From Xenorhabdus bovienii SS-2004 (GTDB taxonomy: Bacteria > Pseudomonadota > Gammaproteobacteria > Enterobacterales > Enterobacteriaceae), in the NCBI RefSeq assembly GCF_000027225.1, contig NC_013892.1, positions 3,162,001 to 3,226,000 on the forward strand: 64,000 nucleotides of DNA, read 5' to 3'. This document shows, piece after piece, positions 9,505-23,897 of the stretch. Below the pieces are notes generated by a model. That model did no database searches. It had not been told where the DNA came from and saw only the letters and a list, made by a program, of their open reading frames with translations. The stretch's first letter is position 1; every line of letters starts with the position of its first letter. Position numbers and translations under genes: made by a program.

Positions 9505-11308
9505 CAGTGACAGCGTATTTTTCGCGTAGGGCGTGAAGTGGGTTAACTAAGGTTCCGGCAAATTTCAGGTTTTTTTCACGATCATCGAGATCAATCATCT
9601 GTTGGTTGTTCGCCATTTGCAGACGATTCAAGCAAGTACGCACAAAATCATGCTTAAACAGATCAAATTTGCGGAATTTTTCTATCTGGTTCAGATGTTG
9701 TGACTGGTAGTTGTAAACACACTGAGCCACTAACTCCCAAAAACGCGCTTCTGGTAATGCAAGATGTTTTTGTAACAGAGGGGTCAGATAGCGGAAGAAG
9801 CAGTCAAAGATATCAAGGAAGATATAATTAATTTTCATTTCATCCTTGATGGTCACATGCAGGAAATCAATCTCTTCAGGGAGTTGGATATCCCCATTCA
9901 AAATTGCAATTTCTTCACCAATATCTTTCATTAACATTTTTACCGGCACATTATTTTCCAATACCAGCATCAGATTTTCGCCATGTGGCATAAAAACCAG
10001 ATCATAAGTGAAGAAAGAATGTAGCAGTGGAGAAAAATAGGCATCAAGATAACGCGTTACCCACTTTTCCGCCGATAAACCCGAATCCTTAACCAAGGCA
10101 GCAACGACCGCATCACCTTCTCTATCGACATGTAACAATGAAGCCATAGTCATCAGACGTTGAGTCTCTTTCAGGATCGTCATTGGGCTTTCACGCCACA
10201 ACGCTGACAACATTTTTTTATGCGGATTATCTTTTTTAATTGCTGCTTCAAAGTAATGATTGAAATAGCCTATTGCTGCACGTTCCCGCAATATGGTGAA
10301 CCCTTTTTCCTGAAAGAAAATATCGGATTCTACTAAATGATTGAGCCATTCATTAACTTGCGGTGTCGTCACCATGCTATGTGGGTCCAAGCCACGCATA
10401 AACCCCATATTAAGGACTGACAGTGCCGTTTTCACATAATTTTTCTTGGGCTGGCTGATATTGAAAAATGTGCGAATTGATTGCTGGGCAAGATAGCGAT
10501 CATGGCCTTCACCAAGATAAACAATTTCTTGGTTGGCAATATCTGCCGCAAAACTGATGGCAATACGGTGCAGCCATTGCCAAGGATGCACAGGCATCAG
10601 GTAATAATCTGACAGATTTAATCCCAATGTCTGCATGTGTTGTTCAAAGCGGGCTGGCAAATATTTTTCCAGTTCTTCTGCCACCAGCTGTGAATAAGAG
10701 AGCGAAGATAATGCAGAAAAAACGGTTTTATTCCGATGTACGGCAATCCAAATTAATGTCACTGGATTTGCGCTTTCTGGTGCATAATCTAAGTAATCAT
10801 CAGCATCAAAACCAATACGACCGTTATTAGCAATAAAGACAGGGTGCCCTTCGGTCATCGCAGTTTCTACAGCCTGATAATCAGCTTGAGTCAAGTCCTG
10901 TGCGGTCAACCGATTATTTTGATATTTAAAAGCGCAGCCATAAAGCGTACTGGATATTTCATCAAGATAAATAGGCAGCATCTTCTCAGAAATATCCAAC
11001 AGTGGATGCAACTCAATAATCAGTTGAATAGCATCAAGAGGCTCTGGCTGGTTATGACTGAATTTCGTTATTGACGCAGCATCAATATCTAGATGGTCAA
11101 GTTGGTAGGATTGTGCCTTAAAATGGTATTGAAATTTATCAATTTCAATCGAGTAAGATTTATCCGTACTCTGATTTACCGGAAAGATTAATTTCTCATG
11201 CAAAAGTTCACGCAATATTTTTGCTACAAGATGCCTGTTGGCATGTAACCAGTTTTCTCTAGTTAAATGCGAGGTTTGAGGACTCAATTTAGTGTACAAC
11301 GGACTCAT
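9488..11308 (-). CDS. NIS (IucA/IucC family) siderophore synthetase
   Basis: This 606-residue protein is a complete NRPS-independent siderophore synthetase, which adenylates a carboxylate and condenses it with a hydroxamate amine. Family landmarks: NWLHANRHLVAKILREL (19-35), the nucleotide-loop region GHPVFIANNGRIGF (154-167), HPWQWLH (241-247), RYLAQQSIRTFFN (271-283) and the catalytic-site HGEN (442-445). It is the first gene of the locus, 180 bp downstream of a Fur-like site. The window also shows a second synthetase domain at 1-828. Two synthetases usually mean two separate amide condensations, as in aerobactin, schizokinen or rhizobactin-type citrate siderophores; the product here is unproven. 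Confidence 0.92.
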   Translation of the reverse strand: MSPLYTKLSPQTSHLTRENWLHANRHLVAKILRELLHEKLIFPVNQSTDKSYSIEIDKFQYHFKAQSYQLDHLDIDAASITKFSHNQPEPLDAIQLIIELHPLLDISEKMLPIYLDEISSTLYGCAFKYQNNRLTAQDLTQADYQAVETAMTEGHPVFIANNGRIGFDADDYLDYAPESANPVTLIWIAVHRNKTVFSALSSLSYSQLVAEELEKYLPARFEQHMQTLGLNLSDYYLMPVHPWQWLHRIAISFAADIANQEIVYLGEGHDRYLAQQSIRTFFNISQPKKNYVKTALSVLNMGFMRGLDPHSMVTTPQVNEWLNHLVESDIFFQEKGFTILRERAAIGYFNHYFEAAIKKDNPHKKMLSALWRESPMTILKETQRLMTMASLLHVDREGDAVVAALVKDSGLSAEKWVTRYLDAYFSPLLHSFFTYDLVFMPHGENLMLVLENNVPVKMLMKDIGEEIAILNGDIQLPEEIDFLHVTIKDEMKINYIFLDIFDCFFRYLTPLLQKHLALPEARFWELVAQCVYNYQSQHLNQIEKFRKFDLFKHDFVRTCLNRLQMANNQQMIDLDDREKNLKFAGTLVNPLHALREKYAVTVETDN

Positions 11309-11742
11309 TTAATAAAACCCTTCATTCATATCCAGCATCATCCCGTTTCCATGCATAAACATGACTGACAGGGTAGATACACCTATATATAAACTTTGGA
11401 TATTGCTATCCAGCTCTGGGGGATTAATTCTGGCTCACTAAAATTACGATCTTTCTATTTTTTCTTGCATGAATGATAATTAAAATCATTACTATTAACA
11501 ACCATAAAATGTAAAGACTTTAAATGAAATTTTACTAAAGAATGGGGCACAAGATAAGTAACGACCGAATTAACCATGCGAATAGAATGGTTTTTAGATA
11601 TACTGTTTAAAATTTTGCAGTTATAAAACGCAATATCTTTATAATTAAAGAACGATATTATAAATTTTATATTTAATTACATTGGTAAAATATCTCATAA
11701 AATTTTTAATATAAATAATTTTAATTAATTAGTGGTAAAATA
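11309..11742. other. AT-rich promoter gap between yfiF terminator and siderophore locus
   Basis: No coding frame of interest was seen. The gap holds the Fur-like site at 11472-11490, the yfiF terminator at its right edge and long AT runs. It should contain the main promoter of the siderophore operon on the minus strand. Confidence 0.6.
11472..11490 (-). promoter_or_regulatory. Fur-box-like site upstream of siderophore operon
   Basis: AATGATAATTAAAATCATT reads as opposed GATAAT-type hexamers. Thirteen of 19 positions agree with the E. coli Fur consensus GATAATGATAATCATTATC in the best alignment. It lies about 165 bp before the synthetase start, where an iron-repressed promoter is expected. 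Confidence 0.6.
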
Positions 11743-11770
11743 AAGGCCCTGGTTAAATAACCAGAGCCTT
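11743..11770 (-). terminator. Rho-independent terminator of yfiF
   Basis: A hairpin of AAGGCTCTGGTT pairing with AACCAGGGCCTT (one mismatch) is followed on the minus strand by TATTTT. It lies 24 bp past the yfiF stop and separates it from the siderophore promoter. Confidence 0.75.
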
Positions 11771-11793
11771 ATTAAGGTACTTTAATCTCTGTA

Positions 11794-12813
11794 TCAGGCT
11801 TTATTCTGGCGCCACCATTCCGCCAGCATAATACCTGTTGCGACAGAAACGTTCAGGCTTTCTATTCGACCCGTGCCACCAATTGAGAGTCGGATATCAC
11901 CATCTTCCCAGATACTGTCACTCAGACCATCACTCTCCTGACCCAATACCAAAACCATTTTTTCAGGAAGATCCGCTTTGGCCAGCGTTGTGCTTCCCTT
12001 ATGGCTTGAGGTGGTCACAATGGTATAACCTGCACAGCGGAATTGGTTCAACGTCGTTGTGAAACCATCAGCATCAATGCCTTTGATGTGTTCAGCCCCA
12101 CCTTCAGCAGTACGAACTGCCGCACCCGATTCCAGCATCGCCACATCCTGTAATATCACGCCCTGCACGCCAAAATGAGCGCAACTGCGCATAATGGCTC
12201 CAAGGTTGTGCGGATTGCCCACATTTTCCAATGCCAGAACACAGTCTTTTGCTGGTGCTTGCTGCAAATAAGTTTCTACATCTAGCCCATTACGCTTTTT
12301 AATCAGGAAGCATACGCCACCATGATGCTCAGTGCCTGATGCTTTGACCAGCTCTTCGTCATCAACCACGTGGTAAGCCTTGCGATTTGCCGCCATCCAT
12401 TTCAAAGCATCACGAAAACGAGGTGTCACTGATTGGACAAACCAGGCTCGGACAATGGCTTCTGGACGGTTCTTGAACATCGCCTGGCAGGCATTTTCAC
12501 CATAGATCCGAGTCTCTTCCAGCCGCTGACGGCGAAGCTGTTCAGGATCAATCTGGCTTTTACCACTGATACCGCCATGGTCAGGCGTCAGGGATTCTTC
12601 CACCGGTCGGGAGACGGTTTTCCAAGGAGAACGATCATCTGAATACGCTGGACGTTCATTATCACGACGGCGCCCCTGATCTCGTCCTTTACCAGACGAC
12701 GGGCGTTTATTGTTACTACGGCTGTCATTATTGCTGCGGCGGTCATTGTTGTCCTCACTGCGGACATACATCACTTTGACTTTGCCATTTTTACCACTAT
12801 AGGAATCGTTCAT
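11794..12813 (-). CDS. yfiF: TrmH/SpoU-family RNA methyltransferase YfiF
   Basis: This 339-residue protein has a long basic, low-complexity N-terminus (about residues 1-90, rich in Arg, Asn, Asp and Ser) and a C-terminal SPOUT methyltransferase domain. SPOUT motifs visible are [30 protein letters not shown] and [20 protein letters not shown], which form the knotted SAM site. The substrate RNA is not established for YfiF. E. coli YfiF is 345 residues and sits beside tapT-patZ-pssA, as here, but trxC, which lies between yfiF and tapT in E. coli, is absent. Confidence 0.92.
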   Translation of the reverse strand: MNDSYSGKNGKVKVMYVRSEDNNDRRSNNDSRSNNKRPSSGKGRDQGRRRDNERPAYSDDRSPWKTVSRPVEESLTPDHGGISGKSQIDPEQLRRQRLEETRIYGENACQAMFKNRPEAIVRAWFVQSVTPRFRDALKWMAANRKAYHVVDDEELVKASGTEHHGGVCFLIKKRNGLDVETYLQQAPAKDCVLALENVGNPHNLGAIMRSCAHFGVQGVILQDVAMLESGAAVRTAEGGAEHIKGIDADGFTTTLNQFRCAGYTIVTTSSHKGSTTLAKADLPEKMVLVLGQESDGLSDSIWEDGDIRLSIGGTGRIESLNVSVATGIMLAEWWRQNKA

Positions 12814-12946
12814 TTATTTCTCCAACTGCGTTATGGCGCGCAGATTACCCGATGTGCGCGCCCGAAGCTACCTCTGGCAACGACAATCCATTAAAATACC
12901 CGCTAATTTTTTATCCGCTTTATTCACAAACATGTTTGAGTTCAAA

Positions 12947-13654
12947 ATGAGAAATAACAACACCGTTTATCAACTTCGCCAACAGCGTCTAGCCCGTTCT
13001 ACCCGTCCCTTTCAGGCAAGGGGCTGCCGAGTGCAGCGTTGCCTGCATTGTTTATTACCCCAAAAAAGCTGCCTGTGTGAAACAATTTCACCAGTAACCG
13101 CGACTAGCCGCTTCTGTCTCATCATGTTTGATACTGAGCCAATGAAGCCCAGCAATACGGGAAAGTTGATTGCTGATATTCTGACCGATACACACGCTTT
13201 TCTCTGGTCAAGAACCGAGCCTGATCAACGGATGCTTGAAGTGCTGCGCGACCCAACTCGACAGCCCTATTTGATCTTCCCTGAGAGTTATGCCACACCT
13301 CCCCGTACTGTATATCAGCAACTCCCTGATAACCAGAAAGCGCCGCTATTCATTATATTGGATGGCACTTGGCCAGAAGCAAGGAAAATGTTTCGAAAAA
13401 GCCCATATTTGGACGGTATCCCCCTATTATCTATCAATAATTGCGCCAAAATGGATTATTTACTGCGGATACCATCCAGAAAAGAACAGCATTGTACTGC
13501 CGAAGTTGCAGCCGCTGCACTTGAGCTGGCTAATGACCTTGACGCATCACAAACACTACTCCGCCATTTCAATCATTTTCGTGAACAATATCTGGCAGGG
13601 AAACCTCATCGTCAAGAGGAGTCAATCACAGTAATTCTTGACAATCCCCGCTAA
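12947..13654 (+). CDS. tapT: tRNA-uridine aminocarboxypropyltransferase (DTW domain)
   Basis: This is the YfiP/TapT protein, which makes acp3U47 in tRNA from S-adenosylmethionine. The N-terminal zinc-type cysteines CLHCLLPQKSCLC, the MFDTEPMKPSNTGKLIADIL block and the DTW-region LDGTWPEARKMFRKSPYL are all strongly conserved. The open frame extends upstream to 12833, but homology begins with MRNNNTVYQLRQQRLARSTR at 12947. The later start also leaves a normal 133-bp divergent promoter region with yfiF, so I use it. With this start the protein has 235 residues, close to E. coli TapT. Confidence 0.9.
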   Translation: MRNNNTVYQLRQQRLARSTRPFQARGCRVQRCLHCLLPQKSCLCETISPVTATSRFCLIMFDTEPMKPSNTGKLIADILTDTHAFLWSRTEPDQRMLEVLRDPTRQPYLIFPESYATPPRTVYQQLPDNQKAPLFIILDGTWPEARKMFRKSPYLDGIPLLSINNCAKMDYLLRIPSRKEQHCTAEVAAAALELANDLDASQTLLRHFNHFREQYLAGKPHRQEESITVILDNPR

Positions 13655-13744
13655 AGTGTCTGATGGTGGCTAAAATTATTCATAGTAATTGTTTAATCAA
13701 GGGTGATTGTTTATTGATGTGATAACTAATGAGGAACCCCAGAA

Positions 13745-16387
13745 ATGAGTCAGCGCGGACTGGAAGCATTATTACACCCAAAATCCATTGCAGTGATTGG
13801 TGCTTCTGAAAAACCAGAGAAAGCTAGCTCCATGTTGATGCGAAATCTGCTAATGGGGCATTTTACTGGCCCAATTCTTCCTGTAACACCAAATAAAACA
13901 GCTATTCTAGGAGTACTGGCTTATCCCTCTATTGATAAATTACCACTGACGCCGGATTTAGCCGTGATATGCACTCATCACAGCCGTAACCTATCTTTGC
14001 TGGAACAATTGGCGCAACGAGGATGCAAAACGGTTATTATTCTCTCCTCACCGCCTTCACAGTTTGCCGAACTGAAACAGTTCAGCCAAAAACATCACAT
14101 CCGCATGCTGGGACCTAACAGCCTCGGTATTCTGGCTCCATGGATCGGGCTGAATGCCAGTTTTTCCCCTATTCCTATCCTCAAGGGCAAACTGGCTTTC
14201 ATCTCACAGTCAGCAGCAATATCCAATACCATTCTGGATTGGGCCAACCACCGTAATATTGGTTTTTCCTATTTCATTGCATTAGGAGACAGTGTTGATA
14301 TCGATATTGACGATCTCCTCGATTTTCTGGCGCGAGACAGCAAAACCAGTGCGATTCTGCTACACCTCGAACATATCAGTGATGCCCGTCGTTTTCTGTC
14401 AGCCTCACGTAGCGCTTCGCGCAATAAACCCATTCTGGTTGTAAAAAGCAGCCGCACCCGCAAAGCTCAGGAATTATTGGGAGAACAACAGAATTTCGAT
14501 GCAGCTTATGACGCTGCGATTCAACGTGCTGGATTATTGAGGGTACAAGATACACATGAAATGTTTTCTGCGGTAGAAACATTAAGTTTTATGCGGCCAC
14601 TGCGCGGGGAACGCCTATTGATCGTCAGTAACGGTTCAGCACCTGCGGCAATGGCACTGGATGAGCTACTCAGGAGAACCGGCAAACTTGCAGTGTTAGG
14701 AGACGAAACTAGCAATCAATTGTCTGCTATTCTCCCTGATACCCTGATCCTGCGTAACCCTCTGGATCTCGGTGATGATTCTTCATCCGAACAATATATT
14801 GCCGCACTTAAACTCCTTCTGGATAGCTATGATTATGATGCTTTGTTGTTAATCCATTCACCCTGTGCCATCTCCCATAGTATGAATACTGCAATCAAAG
14901 TCATTCAGACTATTAAGGAACATCCTCGCGGGAAGTGGCTAACAATTTTTACCAATTGGTGTGGAGAGTATTCTTCTCTGGAAGCGAGGCGTTTATTCAG
15001 TGAAGCTGGTATCCCAACCTACCGTACACCAGAAGGTGCTATCACGGCTTTCATGCATATGGTGGAATATCAGCGCAACCAAAAGCAACTCAAAGAAACG
15101 CCCGCTATGCCAATCAGCATTACATCAAATACTGCACACGCCCATGAGTGTATCCAGCAAGTCCTTGATAGCGGAAATACGCTATTGGATACCCACGAAG
15201 TACAGCCTATTCTTGAAGCCTATGGCTTAAATACCTTACCGACATGGATCGCATATACCAGCGATGATGCAGTCAATATCGCCGAAAAGATTGGCTATCC
15301 GGTCGCATTGAAGCTACGCTCTCCCGATATTTCCCATAAATCAGAAGTTCAGGGAGTAATGCTCTATCTGCGCAATTCTGATGAGGTAAAAACCTCAGCA
15401 CAAGCGATTATTGACCGCGTTAAACAGAACTTCCCCCAAGCCAGAATTCATGGCTTATTTGTGCAGAGCATGGCTAACCGTGCGGGTGCTCAAGAACTTA
15501 GGGTAGCTATTGAGCAAGATGAGATATTCGGCCCCTTAATCATGCTTGGAGAAGGTGGTATCGATTGGATTAATGAAACGCAGACTGCTGTCGCCCTGCC
15601 TCCCCTGAATATGGCGCTGGCCCGTTCTTTAGTGATTCAAGCGATTAAAGGCGGCAAAATAAAATCCGGTGGCTCGCTGCTACCACTGGATATTCCTGCA
15701 CTCAGTCAATTATTGGTCAGAGTATCCAATCTTCTGATTGACTGCCCACAGATCTCTCGTATGAACATTCATCCACTGCTGGCATCAGGTAATGAATTCA
15801 CTTTATTGGATGTCTCAATGGAATTAACGCCAGTAACAGGTGATCCTCACAGTAAACTTGCGATCCGACCTTATCCCAATGAGTTGGAAGAAACTATTTA
15901 TCTTAAAAAAGATTTTGAATGTCTGCTGCGCCCAATCCTGCCGGAAGACGAACCCCTGTTGAAGACATTTATTAGTCAGGTAACAAAAGAAGATCTCTAT
16001 TACCGCTATTTCAGTGAGATCAGCGAATTCACCCATGATGATCTCGCCAATATGACTCAAATTGATTATGACCGTGAAATGGCATTCGTCGCAATTCGCC
16101 ATGCAGCAACTACACCAGAAATTATTGGTGTCGCCCGAGCGATGGCTGATCCCGATAATATCGAAGCAGAATTTGCTGTATTAGTTCGATCAGATTTAAA
16201 GGGCATTACGTTAGGCTATCAGCTCATGACTAAATTGATCCATTATACGAGAGGCCATGGTATCCAGATACTGACCGCCATTACCATGCCAGAAAACCGT
16301 AATATGATTCAACTTGCGAAGAAACTGGGATTTACTATTGATATTCAATTAGAAGACGGCGTTGTCAATCTTGTATTAAGACTTTAA
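13745..16387 (+). CDS. patZ: Protein lysine acetyltransferase Pat (acyl-CoA-synthetase-like + GNAT)
   Basis: This 880-residue protein acetylates lysines of metabolic enzymes such as acetyl-CoA synthetase, using acetyl-CoA. The N-terminal two thirds resemble NDP-forming acyl-CoA synthetase: a CoA-binding domain with SIAVIGASEKPEKASS at 14-29, a ligase-CoA domain, and an ATP-grasp region near 480-700. The last 150 residues are a GNAT domain with the acetyl-CoA loop DLKGITLGYQLM and the terminal AKKLGFTID. E. coli PatZ is 886 residues. It lies 90 bp after tapT, with pssA following, the order seen in E. coli. Confidence 0.93.
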   Translation: MSQRGLEALLHPKSIAVIGASEKPEKASSMLMRNLLMGHFTGPILPVTPNKTAILGVLAYPSIDKLPLTPDLAVICTHHSRNLSLLEQLAQRGCKTVIILSSPPSQFAELKQFSQKHHIRMLGPNSLGILAPWIGLNASFSPIPILKGKLAFISQSAAISNTILDWANHRNIGFSYFIALGDSVDIDIDDLLDFLARDSKTSAILLHLEHISDARRFLSASRSASRNKPILVVKSSRTRKAQELLGEQQNFDAAYDAAIQRAGLLRVQDTHEMFSAVETLSFMRPLRGERLLIVSNGSAPAAMALDELLRRTGKLAVLGDETSNQLSAILPDTLILRNPLDLGDDSSSEQYIAALKLLLDSYDYDALLLIHSPCAISHSMNTAIKVIQTIKEHPRGKWLTIFTNWCGEYSSLEARRLFSEAGIPTYRTPEGAITAFMHMVEYQRNQKQLKETPAMPISITSNTAHAHECIQQVLDSGNTLLDTHEVQPILEAYGLNTLPTWIAYTSDDAVNIAEKIGYPVALKLRSPDISHKSEVQGVMLYLRNSDEVKTSAQAIIDRVKQNFPQARIHGLFVQSMANRAGAQELRVAIEQDEIFGPLIMLGEGGIDWINETQTAVALPPLNMALARSLVIQAIKGGKIKSGGSLLPLDIPALSQLLVRVSNLLIDCPQISRMNIHPLLASGNEFTLLDVSMELTPVTGDPHSKLAIRPYPNELEETIYLKKDFECLLRPILPEDEPLLKTFISQVTKEDLYYRYFSEISEFTHDDLANMTQIDYDREMAFVAIRHAATTPEIIGVARAMADPDNIEAEFAVLVRSDLKGITLGYQLMTKLIHYTRGHGIQILTAITMPENRNMIQLAKKLGFTIDIQLEDGVVNLVLRL

Positions 16388-16549
16388 TCCTCACTTTCGT
16401 GATAGATTGCACAGACTTAAAGCAATCAACACTTGAGAGTTAATTCATACTCACAATTAACCAAACTAATGGTATTATCGCCAGATCATTTTGATTCATA
16501 CACCTGATGATGGAACTCCAACCATCCAAACTAAGAGAAAAAACGCACT

Positions 16550-17908
16550 GTGATGTTGTCTAAATTTAAACGAGCCAAACACCAACAACACCTTGCACAA
16601 CTGCCTAAATTACCGCAGTCAGTTGCTGACATTAAGACACTTTATCAATCAAAAGTGTTCCGCAGCACCTTACTGGAACACATTGCGAACGCTGAAAAAT
16701 ATATTTATATCGCCGCTTTATATTTAGAAAATGACGACGCAGGGCGAGATATTATGGATGCTCTGTATATTGCCAAGCAAAAACGCCCTAAGCTGGATAT
16801 CAAAATTTTCGTTGACTGGCATCGTGCTCAACGTGGCCGTATCGGCGCAGAAGCAGCGGCAACAAATGCAGATTGGTATTGCTCTATGGCCGAAAGCTAC
16901 CCTGATGCCAACATTTCCGTTCTAGGAGTTCCGGTGAATACCCGCGAAGCACTGGGGGTTTTGCATCTAAAAGGCTTTATCTTTGATGATACGGTAATTT
17001 ATAGCGGTGCCAGTATTAATGATGTCTATCTGCATCGCCATGAAAAATATCGTTATGACCGTTACCATTTGCTGCATAATGCAAAACTCGCAGCCATTAT
17101 GAAGCAGTTTATTGATGATAATATTCTTACCGCTGATGCCGTAAAAAATTTAGCCTGCCACAGTCGCCCTCGTAGTCTTGAAATTAAAAATTTGATTCGA
17201 CAGTTCCGTACTTCATTACGCAGTGTTGAATACAACATTGAGAATCAGGCATCAAATGAGGAATTGGCAGTCACACCTCTTGTCGGATTAGGTAAAAAAA
17301 ATCTACTAAATAAAACGATATGCCACCTGATCTCCAGTACTGAAAATAAATTGGTCATCTGCACACCTTATTTCAATTTACCGGCGGTTCTGGTACGCGC
17401 AATATCACGATTGCTCCGACAAGGAAAACAGGTTGAGATTATCATTGGCGATAAAACGGCCAATGATTTTTACATTCCACCGGAAGAACCCTTTAGAATT
17501 ATCGGGGCATTACCTTATCTGTATGAAATTAATCTGCGTCGTTTTACTAGCCGACTGCAATACTTTATCGATAACCAGCAATTAACCATTCGGCTATGGA
17601 AAGAGGCAGATAATACTTATCACTTAAAAGGGATCTGGGTTGATAACAAATGGCAATTAATTACCGGCAATAATCTCAATCCACGAGCATGGGGACTAGA
17701 TCTAGAGAATGCTATTCTCATCCACGATCCTCATCAGGAAATGCAAGAACAACGCACATTAGAACTAGACTGCATTCGTACTCATACAAAAATTATCAAT
17801 GATTACCAGGAGCTGGAAAGTATACAGCTTTATCCGGTCAAGGTTCGCAAACTGATACGCCGTTTACGCCGTATCCGAGTCGACCGATTAATTAGCCGCA
17901 TACTGTAA
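16550..17908 (+). CDS. pssA: CDP-diacylglycerol-serine O-phosphatidyltransferase
   Basis: PssA makes phosphatidylserine, the precursor of phosphatidylethanolamine, from CDP-diacylglycerol and L-serine. The 452-residue protein is of the Gram-negative phospholipase-D-like type. The first HKD-like motif (HLKGFIFDD, at 139-147) and the second (HLKGIWVD followed by TGNNLNPRAWGLD, near 355-380) are both intact. It is a peripheral, ribosome-associated enzyme in E. coli (451 residues). ATG at 16550 is preceded by a poor Shine-Dalgarno (AAGAGAAAA). Confidence 0.95.
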   Translation: MMLSKFKRAKHQQHLAQLPKLPQSVADIKTLYQSKVFRSTLLEHIANAEKYIYIAALYLENDDAGRDIMDALYIAKQKRPKLDIKIFVDWHRAQRGRIGAEAAATNADWYCSMAESYPDANISVLGVPVNTREALGVLHLKGFIFDDTVIYSGASINDVYLHRHEKYRYDRYHLLHNAKLAAIMKQFIDDNILTADAVKNLACHSRPRSLEIKNLIRQFRTSLRSVEYNIENQASNEELAVTPLVGLGKKNLLNKTICHLISSTENKLVICTPYFNLPAVLVRAISRLLRQGKQVEIIIGDKTANDFYIPPEEPFRIIGALPYLYEINLRRFTSRLQYFIDNQQLTIRLWKEADNTYHLKGIWVDNKWQLITGNNLNPRAWGLDLENAILIHDPHQEMQEQRTLELDCIRTHTKIINDYQELESIQLYPVKVRKLIRRLRRIRVDRLISRIL

Positions 17909-18027
17909 AATAGATAAATAATTATCGACTCATCAATCCTTTCTTGCTATCGCTAGAGGGAATTTTTTGTATCTTATTTATCAACAAGCTATGATTTACA
18001 GAAATATAAATCATGGCGTAAATCACA

Positions 18028-18381
18028 ATGATAAAACCTGTCATAAATATAATAAAAAATGTATTGGTAATCTCTCCTCTCCTATTTACAATCGCGTGTT
18101 CCAATATGTATCAGGCCAACGATAATTGGACAGGTAAAGATAAAGCTCAACATTTTCTATTTTCTTCGGCTATGGCGGCTGCGGGTAATGCTTATGGGGA
18201 GCGGCAAAATTGGACACATCAGGAAAGTGCACAGTTTGGCCTACTCCTGTCTATCAGCCTTGGTACAGCGAAAGAATTTTATGATAGTCGACCACCAGGA
18301 ACAGGCTGGAGTTGGCAGGATTTTGTTTATGATATCGCCGGAGCAATGGCTGGCTATAGTTTGTATCAGTCTTTGAAGTAA
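18028..18381 (+). CDS. yfiM: Small lipoprotein YfiM (DUF2279)
   Basis: This 117-residue protein begins with a lipoprotein signal peptide ending FTIAC (Cys at about residue 24). It then shows the family core DKAQHFLFSSAMAAAGNAYG and ends GWSWQDFVYDIAGAMAGYSLY, with small-residue membrane-like segments. Function is unknown. It follows pssA as in E. coli, where kgtP comes next; here the rRNA operon terminator follows at once, so kgtP is missing from this site. Confidence 0.85.
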   Translation: MIKPVINIIKNVLVISPLLFTIACSNMYQANDNWTGKDKAQHFLFSSAMAAAGNAYGERQNWTHQESAQFGLLLSISLGTAKEFYDSRPPGTGWSWQDFVYDIAGAMAGYSLYQSLK

Positions 18382-18399
18382 GTTTTATACTCAAGACGC

Positions 18400-18424
18400 A
18401 AAAAAGCCACCCGGTGGGTGGCTT
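18400..18424 (-). terminator. rRNA operon terminator
   Basis: A perfect 7-bp GC-rich stem (GCCACCC/GGGTGGC, 3-nt loop) is followed on the minus strand by six T residues, 15 bp beyond the 5S 3' end. It may also stop yfiM transcription from the other side. Confidence 0.9.
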
Positions 18425-18438
18425 CTCTGGCTAAATAG

Positions 18439-18557
18439 ATGTCTGGCAGTGCCCTACTCTCACATGGGGAGACCCCACACTACCATCGGCGCTACGGCGT
18501 TTCACTGCTGAGTTCGGCATGGGATCAGGTGGGACCACCGCGCTATGGCCGCCAGAC
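18439..18557 (-). rRNA. rrf: 5S ribosomal RNA
   Basis: The minus strand reads TGTCTGGCGGCCATAGCGCG at the 5' end and closes with the complementary CTGCCAGACAT, giving about 119 nt. The internal GAACTCAGCAGTGAAACG segment is typical of enterobacterial 5S. Confidence 0.97.
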
Positions 18558-18642
18558 AAATTCTGTGTTCAATCCCGAACAAGCTGCTGTTTTTCATTTG
18601 AAACTGCGTCTCTCTCTCTCACCAAAACACCTTCGGTGTTGT

Positions 18643-21552
<2,910 letters not shown>

Positions 21553-21648
21553 TCACAACCCGAAGGTGTCTTCGGGTGTGCGTTTTGAGAGACTCACCAG
21601 TCCCGTCCATGACGGCACTGATTGTTTCAAATTTTCAGCTTGTTCCAG

Positions 21649-21661
21649 ATTGTTAAAGAGC
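21649..21661 (-). promoter_or_regulatory. boxA antitermination site before 23S
   Basis: GCTCTTTAACAAT on the minus strand lies in the tRNA-Ala to 23S spacer. It is the NusB/NusE-binding boxA of rRNA antitermination, the same core as in the 16S leader. Confidence 0.8.
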
Positions 21662-21714
21662 AAAAATTTCACAACACACGGGTGTTTTCCCCATGGGTTC
21701 TGAAATGATTTGTA

Positions 21715-21790
21715 TGGTGGAGCTAAGCGGGATCGAACCGCTGACCTCCTGCGTGCAAGGCAGGCGCTCTCCCAGCTGAGCTATAGCCCC
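21715..21790 (-). tRNA. alaT: tRNA-Ala (TGC)
   Basis: A 76-nt cloverleaf GGGGCTATAGCTCAGCTGGG... with anticodon TGC and encoded CCA, in the 16S-23S spacer. The symbol follows the usual spacer-tRNA naming only. Confidence 0.97.
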
Positions 21791-21915
21791 ATACAGTGTT
21801 ATCACCGGCCTGTCAGACAACTGTGCAGACCGTTTCCCCGCCCGCCGTTTCAACGCAGATAACACCGCTGCATCCGCACCGGGTCACCCTGGAAAGGGCC
21901 AGGAGTCAACGTGTC

Positions 21916-21992
<77 letters not shown>

Positions 21993-22057
21993 ATACCGTG
22001 ATACTCTATTTTCATCAGACAATCTGTGTGGACACTGCACAATCACTATCATTCAGG

Positions 22058-23601
<1,544 letters not shown>

Positions 23602-23743
23602 AAAGTCTGATGCTCAAAGAATTGTTACTGTTATTTCGTAATGAATTAACTGTTTTAGTCACTCTTTAAGACTTTAAAGTTTTCGGCATCTTGCGATGCT
23701 GTCGATACTGTCTTGTGAGTGCCCACACAGATTGTCTGATTAA

Positions 23744-23756
23744 ATTGTTAAAGAGC
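23744..23756 (-). promoter_or_regulatory. boxA antitermination site in 16S leader
   Basis: GCTCTTTAACAATTT on the minus strand lies about 145 nt upstream of 16S, followed by the AATCAGACAATCTGTGTGGG leader seen in enteric rrn operons. Confidence 0.85.
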
Positions 23757-23897
23757 GGTCCGACCGGAGCAGGGCTCCGTGCCGTGAGGCTGCGTATCTT
23801 ACGCTTTCCTCGCCGGGTGTCAAGCCTTTATTTTCAGGGCTTTTCTCCCGCTGTCCTCGGCGGCGTGTCTTCGCTCAGCGTCGGTCAGTGGTGGCGC

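Noticed and set aside
12833..12946. N-terminal extension of tapT
   Set aside because: The extra 38 residues have no homology and would leave only 19 bp to the divergent yfiF start.
21653..21865. 70-codon minus-strand frame containing YGAIAQLGERLPCTQE
   Set aside because: It reads through the tRNA-Ala gene; the segment is a known spurious translation.
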